Assembly: GCF_002234595.1 (NCBI RefSeq)
Contig: NZ_NMUL01000064.1
Span: 45,593 to 109,592, forward strand
Origin: Amycolatopsis vastitatis
Lineage (GTDB): Bacteria; Actinomycetota; Actinomycetes; Mycobacteriales; Pseudonocardiaceae
Reading direction: 5' to 3'
DNA length: 64,000 nt
In this document: positions 7,894-16,783 of the stretch, in pieces
Position numbering within the stretch: position 1 is the first letter of the stretch
Layout: every line of letters begins with the position of its first letter
Notes under the pieces: model-generated
Seen by the model: only the letters and a program-made list of their open reading frames with translations
The model's database searches: none
Told to the model about the DNA's origin: nothing
Program-made: the position numbers and the translations under genes

Positions 7894-8566
7894 GCCGGTC
7901 GAGGATCGGGACGAGCGCCTGCCGGGTCGGCTCGCGGGAGCCGTACATGCCGTGCAGCAGGATGATCGAGCCCGGCCGGACCTGGTCGACGGTGGCCCGT
8001 TCGATGGTGGCCGCGTCGGGGTCGCCCTCGGAGTCCGGCTCGACGTCCCAGGTGATCGTCGTGCGGTGGTGGTCGGCGAGGTAGCGGGGGAGGGCGAAGA
8101 GCTTCTTGCCGTTCGGCGGCCGGAAGAGGATCTCGCCGGTGTAGCCGGTGGTCCGGATCAGGGCGTCGGTGGCTTCGACCTCGTCGGCGACCCAGGACGG
8201 GGTCACGCCGATCATGCGGTCGTGGCTGAAGCTGTGGTTGCCGATTTCGTGCCCCGCGGCGGCGATGTCGTGCGCGAGGTCCGGGTGGGCCGCGATGTCC
8301 CGGCCGATGAGGAAGAACGTCGCGGGCACCTGGCGGCCGCGCAGCGTGTCCAGGATGGCGTGGGCACCGGCCGGATCGGGCCCGTCGTCCAAGGTGAGGG
8401 CGACGATCTTCTCGCTGGTCTCGACGCGGTTCACGAGGGTGCCGAAGAACTGGAAGGTCCGCGACTTCGAGACCTCGAACAGCGTGAACGCGCCGGCGAG
8501 GGCGACGACCAGCGCGCTCGTCACGACGATGGTCCACGTCCGGGCGCGGCGGGATTTCAAGATCAT
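7835..8566 (-). CDS. Membrane-anchored polysaccharide deacetylase (CE4/NodB)
   Basis: 243 residues. An N-terminal signal-anchor (about 11-30) is followed by a NodB homology domain. The catalytic and metal-binding motifs are intact: TLDDGPD (Asp60, Asp61), HSFSH (His111, His115), RPPNG near 149, WDVEPDS near 172 and the final LLHG near 205. Enzymes of this family remove N- or O-acetyl groups from peptidoglycan, chitin or xylan outside the membrane. The substrate is not evident. A perfect 28-bp palindrome separates it from the uronate dehydrogenase gene upstream, so it is likely transcribed on its own. Confidence 0.92.
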   Translation of the reverse strand: MILKSRRARTWTIVVTSALVVALAGAFTLFEVSKSRTFQFFGTLVNRVETSEKIVALTLDDGPDPAGAHAILDTLRGRQVPATFFLIGRDIAAHPDLAHDIAAAGHEIGNHSFSHDRMIGVTPSWVADEVEATDALIRTTGYTGEILFRPPNGKKLFALPRYLADHHRTTITWDVEPDSEGDPDAATIERATVDQVRPGSIILLHGMYGSREPTRQALVPILDRLKQRGYRFVTVSQLLAARH

Positions 8567-8601
8567 GGCGCCACCTTGGCGAGCGCGGTCCGCCCCGGGA
8601 A

Positions 8602-8629
8602 GCCGCGAAGGTACTAGTACCTTCGCGGC
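8602..8629 (-). terminator. 28-bp perfect palindrome, probable terminator of the iclR-udh unit
   Basis: The half-site GCCGCGAAGGTACT is followed directly by its exact reverse complement, lying 10 nt past the end of the uronate dehydrogenase gene. There is no T-run, as is usual for actinomycete hairpin terminators. An operator role for the downstream deacetylase gene is the alternative. Confidence 0.6.
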
Positions 8630-8638
8630 GGCCTCGGC

Positions 8639-9445
8639 TCAGAGCGGGTTGAAGACGCCCAGGGGAGCGGTGCAGAAGGGGCCGCCGACGTACTCGGCCG
8701 CCGCGCCTGTCGGCGCGGGCTTCGAAGCCAGCTGATCCGCGTACACCTCGGCGTCGTCCAGGGACTTGTAGCCCAGCGCTTCGGCTTCCGCGAGGGAGTA
8801 GATCCGGCGCGTGTTGTCCGAGACGCCCCAGATCAGCCGGTACCCGGGCGAAGGCGCGCTGAGGCAGGCCTCGAACAACCTCGCCGCGTCGTCGGGGGAG
8901 AGCCACGTCGTCAGGCCGCGCGGGCCCAGCGGCAACGGCGTCTCGAAGCACGAGCCGATCCGGATCACGATGACGTCCATGCCGAACCGGGAGTGGTACA
9001 GGCTGCCCAGCGCCTCGATCGCCGCCTTGCTGACGCCGTAGTAGGTGTCCGGGCGGGGCGAGGAGTCGGCGGGCAGGTCGGAGTCGATCCGGCGGAACCC
9101 GACCGCGTGGTTGCTCGAGGCCAGGATGACGCGCTGGATCCCCGCGGCCCGCGCCGCCTCCAGGACCGTCTGCGTCCCGTTGATGTTGACGTCGAGGGTC
9201 GCTTCCCACGTGTTCTCGCGGCTGTGCCCGCCCAGGTGGATCAGCGCGTCGACGCCCTCGCACGCCGCGGCCATCGCCGCCGGGTCGGTCACCGACGCCG
9301 TCACGATCTCTTCGGAGTCGTCCGACGCCGTCTGCGAGGCCAGGTCGAGCAGGCGCAGCACCCGGCCGGGGCGCCGCAGGCGGGGGCGCATCAGGGTGCC
9401 GACGACTCCCGCCGACCCGGTGATGAGCACGCGCTGGTCCGTCAT
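8639..9445 (-). CDS. udh: Uronate dehydrogenase (NAD-dependent SDR)
   Basis: 268 residues, the usual size for uronate dehydrogenase. It oxidises D-glucuronate or D-galacturonate at C1 with NAD+ to the aldarolactone, the first step of the oxidative uronate pathway. Seen: Rossmann motif VLITGSAGVVG (6-16), HLGGHSRENTW, ILASSNHAVGF with the catalytic Ser near 111, YGVSK with Tyr136 and Lys140, and RIGSC followed by STW-like TTWLSPDDAARL. These match the Agrobacterium Udh type closely. The start is MTDQRV, preceded by GAGAGGA. It follows the iclR gene by 23 nt and is transcribed away from the symporter, KdgD and GudD genes that complete the pathway. Confidence 0.88.
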   Translation of the reverse strand: MTDQRVLITGSAGVVGTLMRPRLRRPGRVLRLLDLASQTASDDSEEIVTASVTDPAAMAAACEGVDALIHLGGHSRENTWEATLDVNINGTQTVLEAARAAGIQRVILASSNHAVGFRRIDSDLPADSSPRPDTYYGVSKAAIEALGSLYHSRFGMDVIVIRIGSCFETPLPLGPRGLTTWLSPDDAARLFEACLSAPSPGYRLIWGVSDNTRRIYSLAEAEALGYKSLDDAEVYADQLASKPAPTGAAAEYVGGPFCTAPLGVFNPL

Positions 9446-9468
9446 GGGGTTCCTCTCACACAGAAGGG

Positions 9469-10272
9469 TTAACGGATGCCGGCCCGGCGCAGCTGCTGCC
9501 CGAGCTCGGCGGTGGTCTCGGCGAGCAGCTCGCCGACGCGGCGGGCGTCGTCGTCGGTGACCTGGTTGATCGGCATCGAGCAGCTGATCGCGTCGGTGCC
9601 GGGGATGCGGTAGGGGATCACCGCGGCCACGCACCGGACGCCGAGCGTGCCCTCCTCGACTTCGGCGGCGTACCCGCGTTCCCGGGTCGCGGCGAACTCG
9701 GCGTGCAGGCCTTCGAGCGTGGTGATGGTGTTCGGGGTCAGCGCGGGCAGCGTCGACGGCATCAGCGCCTCGATCTCGTCGTGCGTCAGCTCGGCCAGCA
9801 GGGCCTTGCCCAGCGCGGTCGCGTGCGCGGGCAGCGTGCGCCCGACGCGGGAGACGAGGTGCGTGGAGCGCTGCGACTCGCGCGTCTCCAGGTAGACGAC
9901 CTCGGTGCCGTTGCGGCGGGCGAAGTGCGCGGTGAAGCCGGTCTTTTCCCGGATGCGCTCCAGCGCTTCGGTGGCGAACGGGACGACGGCGTCGCGGTCC
10001 AGGTACGCCGTGCCGCAGATCAGCGCGCGGACGCCGAGGCGGTAACGGGCGGTGTTGGTGTCGGCTTCCAGCCAGCCGGCTTCCAGCAGCGTCCGCAGCA
10101 GACCGTGCAGCGACGAGCGCGGGAAACCCGTGCGGGCGTGCAGGTCGGACAGCGACAGCCAGACGTCGTTCGCCGCGAAGGTCTCGATGAGGTCGACGGC
10201 CCGGCGCGCGGACTTCACACCCGAAGACTCGACCGGGGTGCTCTCGGCCGCGTTGTCCACCTTTTGCGGCAT
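9469..10272 (-). CDS. IclR-family transcriptional regulator of the uronate locus
   Basis: 267 residues from MPQKVD, chosen because GGAGG lies 8 nt upstream; longer in-frame starts exist up to 10356 but would cover the putative operators' left edge. The N-terminal winged helix (about 25-85) contains SLSDLHARTGFPRSSLHGLL. The effector domain (about 100-265) has ALICGTAYLDRDAVV and the ALGKALLAEL signature of IclR proteins. Members bind sugar acids or aromatic acids and repress or activate adjacent catabolic operons. Its place between udh and the divergent symporter operon makes control of uronate catabolism very likely. Two GTTC-N8-GAAC sites lie in the intergenic region. Confidence 0.92.
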   Translation of the reverse strand: MPQKVDNAAESTPVESSGVKSARRAVDLIETFAANDVWLSLSDLHARTGFPRSSLHGLLRTLLEAGWLEADTNTARYRLGVRALICGTAYLDRDAVVPFATEALERIREKTGFTAHFARRNGTEVVYLETRESQRSTHLVSRVGRTLPAHATALGKALLAELTHDEIEALMPSTLPALTPNTITTLEGLHAEFAATRERGYAAEVEEGTLGVRCVAAVIPYRIPGTDAISCSMPINQVTDDDARRVGELLAETTAELGQQLRRAGIR

Positions 10273-10332
10273 TTGTGCGCCTCCGTCCGGCCGTTGACTT
10301 GTGACTCCGGCCATATTAGCGTCCCGAACAAC

Positions 10333-10348
10333 GTTCTTATAGATGAAC
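10333..10348. promoter_or_regulatory. Candidate IclR operator 1 (GTTC-N8-GAAC)
   Basis: GTTCTTATAGATGAAC, an imperfect palindrome in an AT-rich patch of the 150-bp divergent region between iclR and the symporter gene. It has the same 4-8-4 layout as the second site 37 bp away. Assignment to the IclR protein is by location. Confidence 0.55.
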
Positions 10349-10369
10349 ATAATCACTATAACAGACTCC

Positions 10370-10385
10370 GTTCATGGATGTGAAC
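10370..10385. promoter_or_regulatory. Candidate IclR operator 2 (GTTC-N8-GAAC)
   Basis: GTTCATGGATGTGAAC, centred 37 bp from the first site and 38 nt upstream of the symporter start. It could overlap the symporter promoter, as expected for a repressor site. The flanking TGAACATAA is shared with site 1. Confidence 0.55.
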
Positions 10386-10422
10386 ATAACCGCATCGCCG
10401 TGGACGCGGAAAGGAGCCTGCG

Positions 10423-11931
10423 GTGCACGCACTCGACTGGGCGATGGTCTGCGCGTACTTCGCGCTGATGATCGTGATCGGCTGGTGGTCGCACAAGAGA
10501 GTCAGCGACGTCAAGGACTTCTTCACGGCCGGCGGCAAGATGCCGTGGTGGCTGGCGGGCATCTCCCACCACATGTCCGGCTACAGCGCCGTGCTCTTCG
10601 TCGCGTACGCGGGCGTCGCGTATACCACCGGCGTCACCGTGTACTTCTGGGGCTTCGCGAGCATCGGCATCGGCGTGGGGATCGGCAGCTGGCTGTTCGC
10701 CGCCCGCTGGAACCGGTTGCGCTCGAAGCTCGGCGTCGCCTCGCCGCTGGAGTACCTGGCCAAGCGGTACAACGTGCCGACGCAGCAGGCGCTGGCCTGG
10801 AGCGGCAGCCTGCTCAAGATCTTCGACATCGCCGCCAAGTGGTTCGCCGTCGCGACCCTGCTGCACGTCTTCGCCGGGCTGGACTACAACCTCGGCATCC
10901 TCATCACCGGCGCGGTCACCCTGGTCTACTGCACCATCGGCGGCCTGTGGGCCGACGCGCTCACCGACTTCGGCCAGTTCGTCATCCAGGCCATCGCCGC
11001 GATCGTGATGATCGTCGTGGTCCTCGGCAAGCTGGGCGGGATCTCGGCGCTCTGGACGATGTGGGACAACCTGCCCGAGGGCCACGTCGACCCGGTGACG
11101 TCCAAGTACACCACCATCTTCCTGCTCGTCTACGTGCTGGTGAAGACGCTGGAGTACAACGGAGGCATGTGGAACCTGGCGCAGCGGTACATGGCCGCGC
11201 CGACCACGAGCGCGGCCAAGCGCGGCGCCCGGCTTTCGTCGGCGCTGTACCTGTTGTGGCCGCTGGTGCTGATGTTCCCGATGTTCGCCGCGCCGTTGCT
11301 CATCCCCGGCGTCAAGGACCCGACGCAGTCCTACGCGATCATGACCACGACGTTCCTGCCGCCGGGCCTGGTCGGCCTGGTGCTGGCCGGCATCTTCTCG
11401 CACACCATGGCGATGGTTTCCTCCGACGCCAACGCGATCTCCGCGGTGATCACCCGCGACATGATCCCGGCGATGTTCCGCCGCACCCGGCAGTGGACCG
11501 ACGTCCAGGGCCTCAAGGCGGCGCGGATCACCACGGTGATCTTCGTCGCGCTCACCATGCTCGTGGCCACCCAGGCGCAGAACCTCGGTGGCGTGCTGCA
11601 GATCGTCGTCAACTGGGTCGCCGCGCTGATGGGCCCGATCTCGATCCCGCTGCTGCTGGGCATGCTGCCGTGGTTCCGCAAGTGCGGCCCGCGCGCGGCG
11701 CTCATCTCCTGGGCGGGCGGCCTGATCGACTACGCCCTGGTCTACTACGTGTTCAAGGCGAACCAGACGGTGCTGGTCGCGACGCCGATCCTGGTCTCGC
11801 TCGTCTTGTACATCGGTCTCGGCCTGCTCGCCCCCGAGCGCAGCGCGGCCGCCGATGAGATCGTCGACACCGTGAACCTCGCCGACGACGACGTCGACCG
11901 CAAACAGGAAGGCACGACCGTGCCCGCCTGA
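10423..11931 (+). CDS. Sodium:solute symporter (SSS family), probable uronate importer
   Basis: 502 residues, GTG start with AAGGAG 6 nt upstream. Thirteen or so membrane helices; early FFTAGGKMPWWLAGIS and GYSAVLFVAYAG are typical of SSS transporters, as is the Na+-site region MVSSDANAISAVITRDM. The Na+ gradient would drive uptake of the sugar acid feeding the downstream enzymes. Substrate specificity is inferred only from operon context: it heads the run KdgD, GudD, barrel protein, dehydrogenase and is divergent from iclR-udh. The acidic C-terminal tail (ADDDVDRK) is cytoplasmic. Confidence 0.9.
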   Translation: MHALDWAMVCAYFALMIVIGWWSHKRVSDVKDFFTAGGKMPWWLAGISHHMSGYSAVLFVAYAGVAYTTGVTVYFWGFASIGIGVGIGSWLFAARWNRLRSKLGVASPLEYLAKRYNVPTQQALAWSGSLLKIFDIAAKWFAVATLLHVFAGLDYNLGILITGAVTLVYCTIGGLWADALTDFGQFVIQAIAAIVMIVVVLGKLGGISALWTMWDNLPEGHVDPVTSKYTTIFLLVYVLVKTLEYNGGMWNLAQRYMAAPTTSAAKRGARLSSALYLLWPLVLMFPMFAAPLLIPGVKDPTQSYAIMTTTFLPPGLVGLVLAGIFSHTMAMVSSDANAISAVITRDMIPAMFRRTRQWTDVQGLKAARITTVIFVALTMLVATQAQNLGGVLQIVVNWVAALMGPISIPLLLGMLPWFRKCGPRAALISWAGGLIDYALVYYVFKANQTVLVATPILVSLVLYIGLGLLAPERSAAADEIVDTVNLADDDVDRKQEGTTVPA

Positions 11932-11981
11932 GGCCGGCCACACCCGGGCCGAAACCGAAAAAGGACAGAGAGCGGAAACTG

Positions 11982-12917
11982 ATGGCACAGAACGAGATCG
12001 AGCTGGACGGCCTGCTGGCGTTCCCCCTCACCCCGTTCACCGAAGACCTCGAGGTCAACCTCGACGCGCTCGCGGAGAACGTGGAGAGCCACATCGCGGC
12101 GGGCGCCGGTGCCCTGTTCGTCGCGTGCGGCACCGGCGAGTTCAGCTCGCTCTCGCCCGCCGAGGTCGCCTCGGTGCTCGCCCGGTCCCGGGAGGCGGCC
12201 GCCGGCCGTGTCCCGGTCTGGGTGGGCGCCGGGGGCGGCGCGGCGTCGGCGCGGGCCGGCATCGCGGCGGCCCAGGCCGGCGGCGCGGACGGCGTCCTGC
12301 TGCTGCCGCCGTACCTCGTCACCGGGCCGTCGTCGGGCCTGGTCGACTTCGTGCGGTACGCCGTCGGGGACTCGTCCGTGCCGGTCATCGTCTACCACCG
12401 CGGCACCGGCGTGTACACCGCGCCGGCCGCGGCTTCATTGCTTGAAATCCCCTCGGTCGTCGGGCTCAAGGACGGCTACGGCGACGTCGAATGCATGACC
12501 CGGATCGTCACCACGATCCGGTCGCTGGACACCGAGCGGGCGCGGAACTTCCTGTTCTTCAACGGCTTGCCGACCGCGGAGGTCTCCGCCAAGGCGTACG
12601 CCGCGATCGGCGTCGCCCGGTACTCCTCGGCGGTGCACTGCTTCGCGCCGGAGATCGCGCACCGCTTCCACCGCGCGCTCGGCGAGGGCGACACGCGGGT
12701 GATGGACGCCCTGCTGACCGGGTTCTACCTGCCGCTGGTGGCGCTGCGGGACGAGACGCCCGGGTTCGCCGTGTCGCTGGTGAAGGCCGCCGCCCGGCTG
12801 CGCGGCGACAAGGTCGGCCCGGTCCGGCCGCCGCTGATCGAACCGACCCCGGAGCAGGTCCGCCGGCTCGAGAAGGTCGTGGAGGACGGCTTCGTGACGC
12901 TGAAGGGGCTCGGCTGA
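11982..12917 (+). CDS. kdgD: 5-dehydro-4-deoxyglucarate dehydratase (KdgD)
   Basis: 311 residues, DHDPS/NAL-type (beta/alpha)8 aldolase family. It decarboxylates and dehydrates 5-dehydro-4-deoxy-D-glucarate to 2,5-dioxopentanoate (2-oxoglutarate semialdehyde). Seen: LLAFPLTPF at the N-terminus, GTGEFSSLSPAE (the family's GxxGE substrate loop), Tyr137 in VIVYHRG and the Schiff-base Lys near 163 in VGLKDGYGD. The FFNGLPTAE segment is typical of KdgD rather than DapA. The stop overlaps the GudD start by one base (TGATG), so translation is coupled. Confidence 0.92.
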   Translation: MAQNEIELDGLLAFPLTPFTEDLEVNLDALAENVESHIAAGAGALFVACGTGEFSSLSPAEVASVLARSREAAAGRVPVWVGAGGGAASARAGIAAAQAGGADGVLLLPPYLVTGPSSGLVDFVRYAVGDSSVPVIVYHRGTGVYTAPAAASLLEIPSVVGLKDGYGDVECMTRIVTTIRSLDTERARNFLFFNGLPTAEVSAKAYAAIGVARYSSAVHCFAPEIAHRFHRALGEGDTRVMDALLTGFYLPLVALRDETPGFAVSLVKAAARLRGDKVGPVRPPLIEPTPEQVRRLEKVVEDGFVTLKGLG

Positions 12918-14173
12918 TGCGGATCCTCGACGTGGTGCTGACCCCGGTCGCGTTCGCGGACCCGCCGCTGCTCAACGTCATGGGCGTGCACGAGCCGTTC
13001 GCGCTGCGCGGCGTCGTCCAGGTGAAGTGCGAAGACGGCGTCGTCGGGCTCGGCGAGTCCTACGGCGACGAAGCCTTCCTCGGCGAGGTGCGCAAGGTAC
13101 TGCCGCGGCTGCGCGGCCACGACGTGTTCGACCTGCCCGGCCTGCAGCGGCTGGTCGCCGAAGCGCTGTCGGACACGGTGCTGACCGACGCGCACGGCCT
13201 GATCGGCGGCTTCTCCATCCGCAAGACCATCGCGAGCGTGTACTCGCTGTTCGAGGTCGCCTGCCTGGACGCGCAGGGCCACTACCTGGGCCGTCCGGTG
13301 ACCGACCTGCTCGGCGGCAAGGCGCGGGACGCCGTCGAGTTCTCCGCCTACCTGTTCTACAAGTACGGCAAGCACGTCGACGGCCGCGAGGACTCCTGGG
13401 GCGAGATCACCACGCCCGAGACGCTGGTCGGGTCGGCGAAGCGGATGTTCGACGAGTACGGCTTCCGGTCGATCAAGCTCAAGGGCGGGGTCTACGAGCC
13501 CGCGCAGGAGGTCGAAGGCGTCCGCGCGCTGGCCGAAGCGTTCCCCGGGCACCCGTTGCGGATCGACCCGAACGGCGCGTGGACGGTCGAGACGAGCATC
13601 CGTGTGGCGTCCGAACTGGACGGTGTGCTGGAGTACCTGGAAGACCCGACCCCCGGCATCGAAGGCATGGCCCGGGTGGCCGAGCGGGCGTCGATGCCGC
13701 TGGCCACCAACATGTGCGTGGTCAACTTCGGCGACGTCGAGCCGGGCTTCCGGGCGCGCGCCATCGGCGTGCTGCTGTCGGACCACCACTTCTGGGGCGG
13801 GTTGCGCGCCACCCAGGCGTTGTCGGTGACGTGCGAGAGCTTCGGCGTCGGCCTGTCGATGCACTCCAACAGCCACCTCGGGATCAGCCTGGCCGCGATG
13901 GTGCAGGTCGCCGCGGCGACGCCGCACCTGACCTACGCCTGCGACACGCATTGGCCGTGGAAAGTCGAGGACGTCATCGAGCCGGGTGTGCTGGAGTTCA
14001 CCGACGGCGCCGTCGCGGTGCCCACGACCCCGGGGCTCGGGATCACGCTCGACGAGGACGCGCTGGCGAAGCTGCACGAGAACTACGTCCGATGTGGACT
14101 GAAGAAGCGAGACGACGTGACGTACATGCGCAAGTACGTGCCCGGGTTCGAGACGAACACGGCGAGGTGGTGA
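12917..14173 (+). CDS. gudD: Glucarate dehydratase, enolase superfamily
   Basis: 418 residues, close to the usual length. Dehydrates D-glucarate (and possibly L-idarate) to 5-dehydro-4-deoxyglucarate. The catalytic set of the glucarate dehydratase subgroup is present: KLKGG (KxK motif near 187), metal ligands in RIDPNGAW (near 216), YLEDPTPG and TNMCVV, and the general-base His in SMHSNSHLG near 313. The substrate region TPVAFADPPLLNVMGVHEPFA also fits. It is translated from an overlapping ATG within the kdgD stop and is followed after 4 nt by the uncharacterised barrel gene. Confidence 0.94.
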   Translation: MRILDVVLTPVAFADPPLLNVMGVHEPFALRGVVQVKCEDGVVGLGESYGDEAFLGEVRKVLPRLRGHDVFDLPGLQRLVAEALSDTVLTDAHGLIGGFSIRKTIASVYSLFEVACLDAQGHYLGRPVTDLLGGKARDAVEFSAYLFYKYGKHVDGREDSWGEITTPETLVGSAKRMFDEYGFRSIKLKGGVYEPAQEVEGVRALAEAFPGHPLRIDPNGAWTVETSIRVASELDGVLEYLEDPTPGIEGMARVAERASMPLATNMCVVNFGDVEPGFRARAIGVLLSDHHFWGGLRATQALSVTCESFGVGLSMHSNSHLGISLAAMVQVAAATPHLTYACDTHWPWKVEDVIEPGVLEFTDGAVAVPTTPGLGITLDEDALAKLHENYVRCGLKKRDDVTYMRKYVPGFETNTARW

Positions 14174-14177
14174 GCCG

Positions 14178-15311
14178 GTGAAGGTGACGGGATACGCCTA
14201 TCCCTGGGACGTCCTGGCGGACGGGTTCGCCGCGCGCGTCCAGGCTCTCGGCGTCGACGAGGTGGCTGTGGCGCTGTCGTACCACAGCGCCCGTGCGGCG
14301 ACACCGTGGTCGGCGTCGACCACGGCCGTCGTCGCGCGGCACGCGGCTTTCTACCGGCCGGTGCGTCCGGACGCGTGGGGCACGCTGCGTCCGTCCACTC
14401 CGGACTGGGTCGCTTCCGGGGACAGCGGTGGCGACGCCGTCCGGCTGCTCAACGAGGCCGGGGTCCCGGCCGCGGCCTGGATCGTGCTGACCCACAACTC
14501 CCAGCTCGGCTACGAGCACCCGGACGTCGTCGTCCGCAACTGCTTCGGCGAGGCTTACCCGTGGGCGCTGTGCCCTTCGCAGCCCGCTGTGCGCGAGTAC
14601 GCGGCGAAGGTGACCGCGGAGGCCGTAGCCGGGCTGGAGCTGTCGTCGGTGATCCTGGAGGCCTGCGGGCCGCTCGGCGCGGTGCACCAGCACCAGCACG
14701 AGAAGACCGACGGCGTGTGGGCGCCCGCGGTGGCCCGGCTGCTGTCGATCTGCTGCTGCGACGCCTGTGCTTCTTCGTGGGACGTCGACGCGGACACCGT
14801 CCGTGCCCAGCTCGTCGAGGAGATCCGGCGGCTGATCGCGACCGGCGACCTCGGCGTCACGGCCGATGGTCTGCCGCCCTCGCTGACTCAGGAGCTGCTG
14901 CGCGTCCGGCAGAAGGCCACCGACGAACTGCGGGCCGCGGTTTTGGCCACGCTGCCGGAGGGCATCCGGGTCGTGCTGCACGGCGCGCTCGACCCCTGGG
15001 TCACCGGCGCGCTGCCCGGGCTGACGCCGTCGGCGCCCGACGACGTCGACGCGGTCGTATTGTTCGGGTGGGCCCCCGCCACGGGTGCCGAGGCCGTCGC
15101 GGCGGCCCGGGAAGCCCTGCCCGAACGGGTCGCGATCGCCAGCTACATCACGGCGGTCGCCGCCGCGCCGGTGCCGGACATCGCCGCGTACGTCGGCGAG
15201 CTGGCCAAGGCGGGCGCCGCCGAGCTGCACCTGTACCACCTCGGCTTGGCCGGTCCGGGTCGCTGGCCCGACCTGGAAACGGCCACCGCCGCCGCCCACG
15301 AGATCCACTGA
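14178..15311 (+). CDS. Uncharacterised TIM-barrel-like protein in the uronate operon
   Basis: 377 residues, GTG start 4 nt after gudD, cytoplasmic (no signal peptide). I do not recognise a named family. About eight hydrophobic beta-strand segments can be picked out: VTGYAYPWD, VAVALSYHS, AAWIVLTHN, SVILEACG, RVVLHGAL, AVVLFGWA, AIASYIT and LHLYHLG. This suggests a (beta/alpha)8 barrel. ICCCDACASSW resembles the CxCxxC motif of hypothetical glycosidase-like barrel families (GHL6 type). The acidic residue in VILEACG and His-rich GAVHQHQHEK are candidate active-site residues. Lying between gudD and the dehydrogenase, it could process uronate oligomers or lactones; that is inference. Confidence 0.75.
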   Translation: MKVTGYAYPWDVLADGFAARVQALGVDEVAVALSYHSARAATPWSASTTAVVARHAAFYRPVRPDAWGTLRPSTPDWVASGDSGGDAVRLLNEAGVPAAAWIVLTHNSQLGYEHPDVVVRNCFGEAYPWALCPSQPAVREYAAKVTAEAVAGLELSSVILEACGPLGAVHQHQHEKTDGVWAPAVARLLSICCCDACASSWDVDADTVRAQLVEEIRRLIATGDLGVTADGLPPSLTQELLRVRQKATDELRAAVLATLPEGIRVVLHGALDPWVTGALPGLTPSAPDDVDAVVLFGWAPATGAEAVAAAREALPERVAIASYITAVAAAPVPDIAAYVGELAKAGAAELHLYHLGLAGPGRWPDLETATAAAHEIH

Positions 15312-15324
15312 GGAGCTGTACCGA

Positions 15325-16779
15325 ATGAGCCAGGCAACTGACGCCGCCACGCTCGAGAAGATCTTGGCGGGAGCCGCCGAAGCCGCCCGTCCCGCCGCCG
15401 AAGCCACCCCGGCCGAGCGCGCCCGCTGGCTGACCGCCGTAGCCGACGCCCTCGACGCCGCCGCGGGCGAGCTGGTGCCGCTGGCGCACGCCGAGACGCA
15501 CCTGCCCGAGTCGCCGCGGCTGCAGGGCGAGCTGAAGCGCACGACGTTCCAGCTGCGCCTGTTCGCCGAGGTCCTCACCGACGGCGAGTACCTCGGCGCC
15601 ACCGTCGACCACGCCGACCCGGACTGGCCGATGGGCCCCCGCCCGGACATCCGCCGCGTCAAGACCGCGATCGGCCCGGTGCTGGTGTTCGCGGCCAGCA
15701 ACTTCCCCTTCGCGTTCAGCGTCGCCGGCGGCGACACCGCGTCCGCGCTGGCCGCGGGCTGCCCGGTGATCCTCAAGGCCCACTCCGGGCACCCGGAGCT
15801 GTCCGCGCAGACCGGCTCGATCGTGCGCGAGGCGTTGATCAAGGCGGGCGCGCCCGCCGCCCTGTTCAACGTGATCTTCGGCCAGGAGCAAGGCGCCACC
15901 GCGCTGAAGGACCCGCGGATCTCGGCTGGGTCGTTCACCGGCTCGATCCCGGGTGGGCGCGCGCTGTTCGACATCGCCAACGCGCGGCCGCGGCCGATCC
16001 CGTTCTACGGCGAGCTCGGCAGCGTGAACCCGGTCGTGGTCACCGAGGCCGCGATCGCCGCGCGCGGGGAAGCCGTGGCCAAGGGCTACGCCGGGTCGTT
16101 CACCCTCGGCGCCGGCCAGTTCTGCACCAAGCCGGGCCTGCTGTTCCTGCCGGAGGACCACGGCCTGACCGACGCGCTGCGCTCGGCCCTGGACGGCGCC
16201 CCCGCCCAGCCGATGCTCAACGACCGCATCGCCGGCGGGTACTCGTCGCAGCTTTCCAAGCTGCGCGAGGTGCCCGGCGTCGAGGTCGTGTCTTCGTCGG
16301 CTTCCTCTTCGCCCGCCTTCACGCCGACGCTGCTCGCCACCACCGGCAAGCAGTTCCTCGAGGGCGGCGCCACCGTGCACGAGGAGTGCTTCGGCCCGGC
16401 GTCGCTCATCGTCACCTACGCCGACCAGGCGGAGCTGCTGCGCCTGCTCGACGTCATCGAACCGGGGCTCACCGCCACGATCCACGGCGAAGAGTCCGAT
16501 GTGGACTGGATCCGGCCGGTGCTGCCGGCCCTGGCCCGCATCGCCGGACGGCTGCTGTGGAACGACTGGCCCACCGGCGTCACGGTGAGCTGGGCCCAGC
16601 AGCACGGCGGCCCCTACCCGGCCACGACGGCCCCGACCACGACGTCCGTGGGCACCGCCGCGATCGAGCGGTTCCTGCGCCCGGTCGCGTGGCAGGGCTT
16701 CCCGGACGCCCTGCTGCCCGAACCCCTGCAGGAGGCCAACCCCTGGCAGCTGCCCCGCCGCACCGACGGCACCCGCTGA
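15325..16779 (+). CDS. 2,5-dioxopentanoate (2-oxoglutarate semialdehyde) dehydrogenase
   Basis: 484 residues, ATG 13 nt after the preceding stop with GAGGAG upstream. Aldehyde dehydrogenase superfamily: VFAASNFPFAFSVAGGDTAS forms the cofactor-binding start, AGCPVILKAHSGHP carries the NADP-site Lys, FYGELGSVNPV holds the general-base Glu near 229 and GAGQFCTKPG the catalytic Cys near 267. The ASNFPFAFSVAGGDTASALAAG and KAHSGHP pattern is characteristic of the 2,5-dioxovalerate dehydrogenase branch. It completes the pathway by making 2-oxoglutarate for the TCA cycle. A 46-bp perfect hairpin follows the stop. Confidence 0.9.
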   Translation: MSQATDAATLEKILAGAAEAARPAAEATPAERARWLTAVADALDAAAGELVPLAHAETHLPESPRLQGELKRTTFQLRLFAEVLTDGEYLGATVDHADPDWPMGPRPDIRRVKTAIGPVLVFAASNFPFAFSVAGGDTASALAAGCPVILKAHSGHPELSAQTGSIVREALIKAGAPAALFNVIFGQEQGATALKDPRISAGSFTGSIPGGRALFDIANARPRPIPFYGELGSVNPVVVTEAAIAARGEAVAKGYAGSFTLGAGQFCTKPGLLFLPEDHGLTDALRSALDGAPAQPMLNDRIAGGYSSQLSKLREVPGVEVVSSSASSSPAFTPTLLATTGKQFLEGGATVHEECFGPASLIVTYADQAELLRLLDVIEPGLTATIHGEESDVDWIRPVLPALARIAGRLLWNDWPTGVTVSWAQQHGGPYPATTAPTTTSVGTAAIERFLRPVAWQGFPDALLPEPLQEANPWQLPRRTDGTR

Positions 16780-16783
16780 CCCC

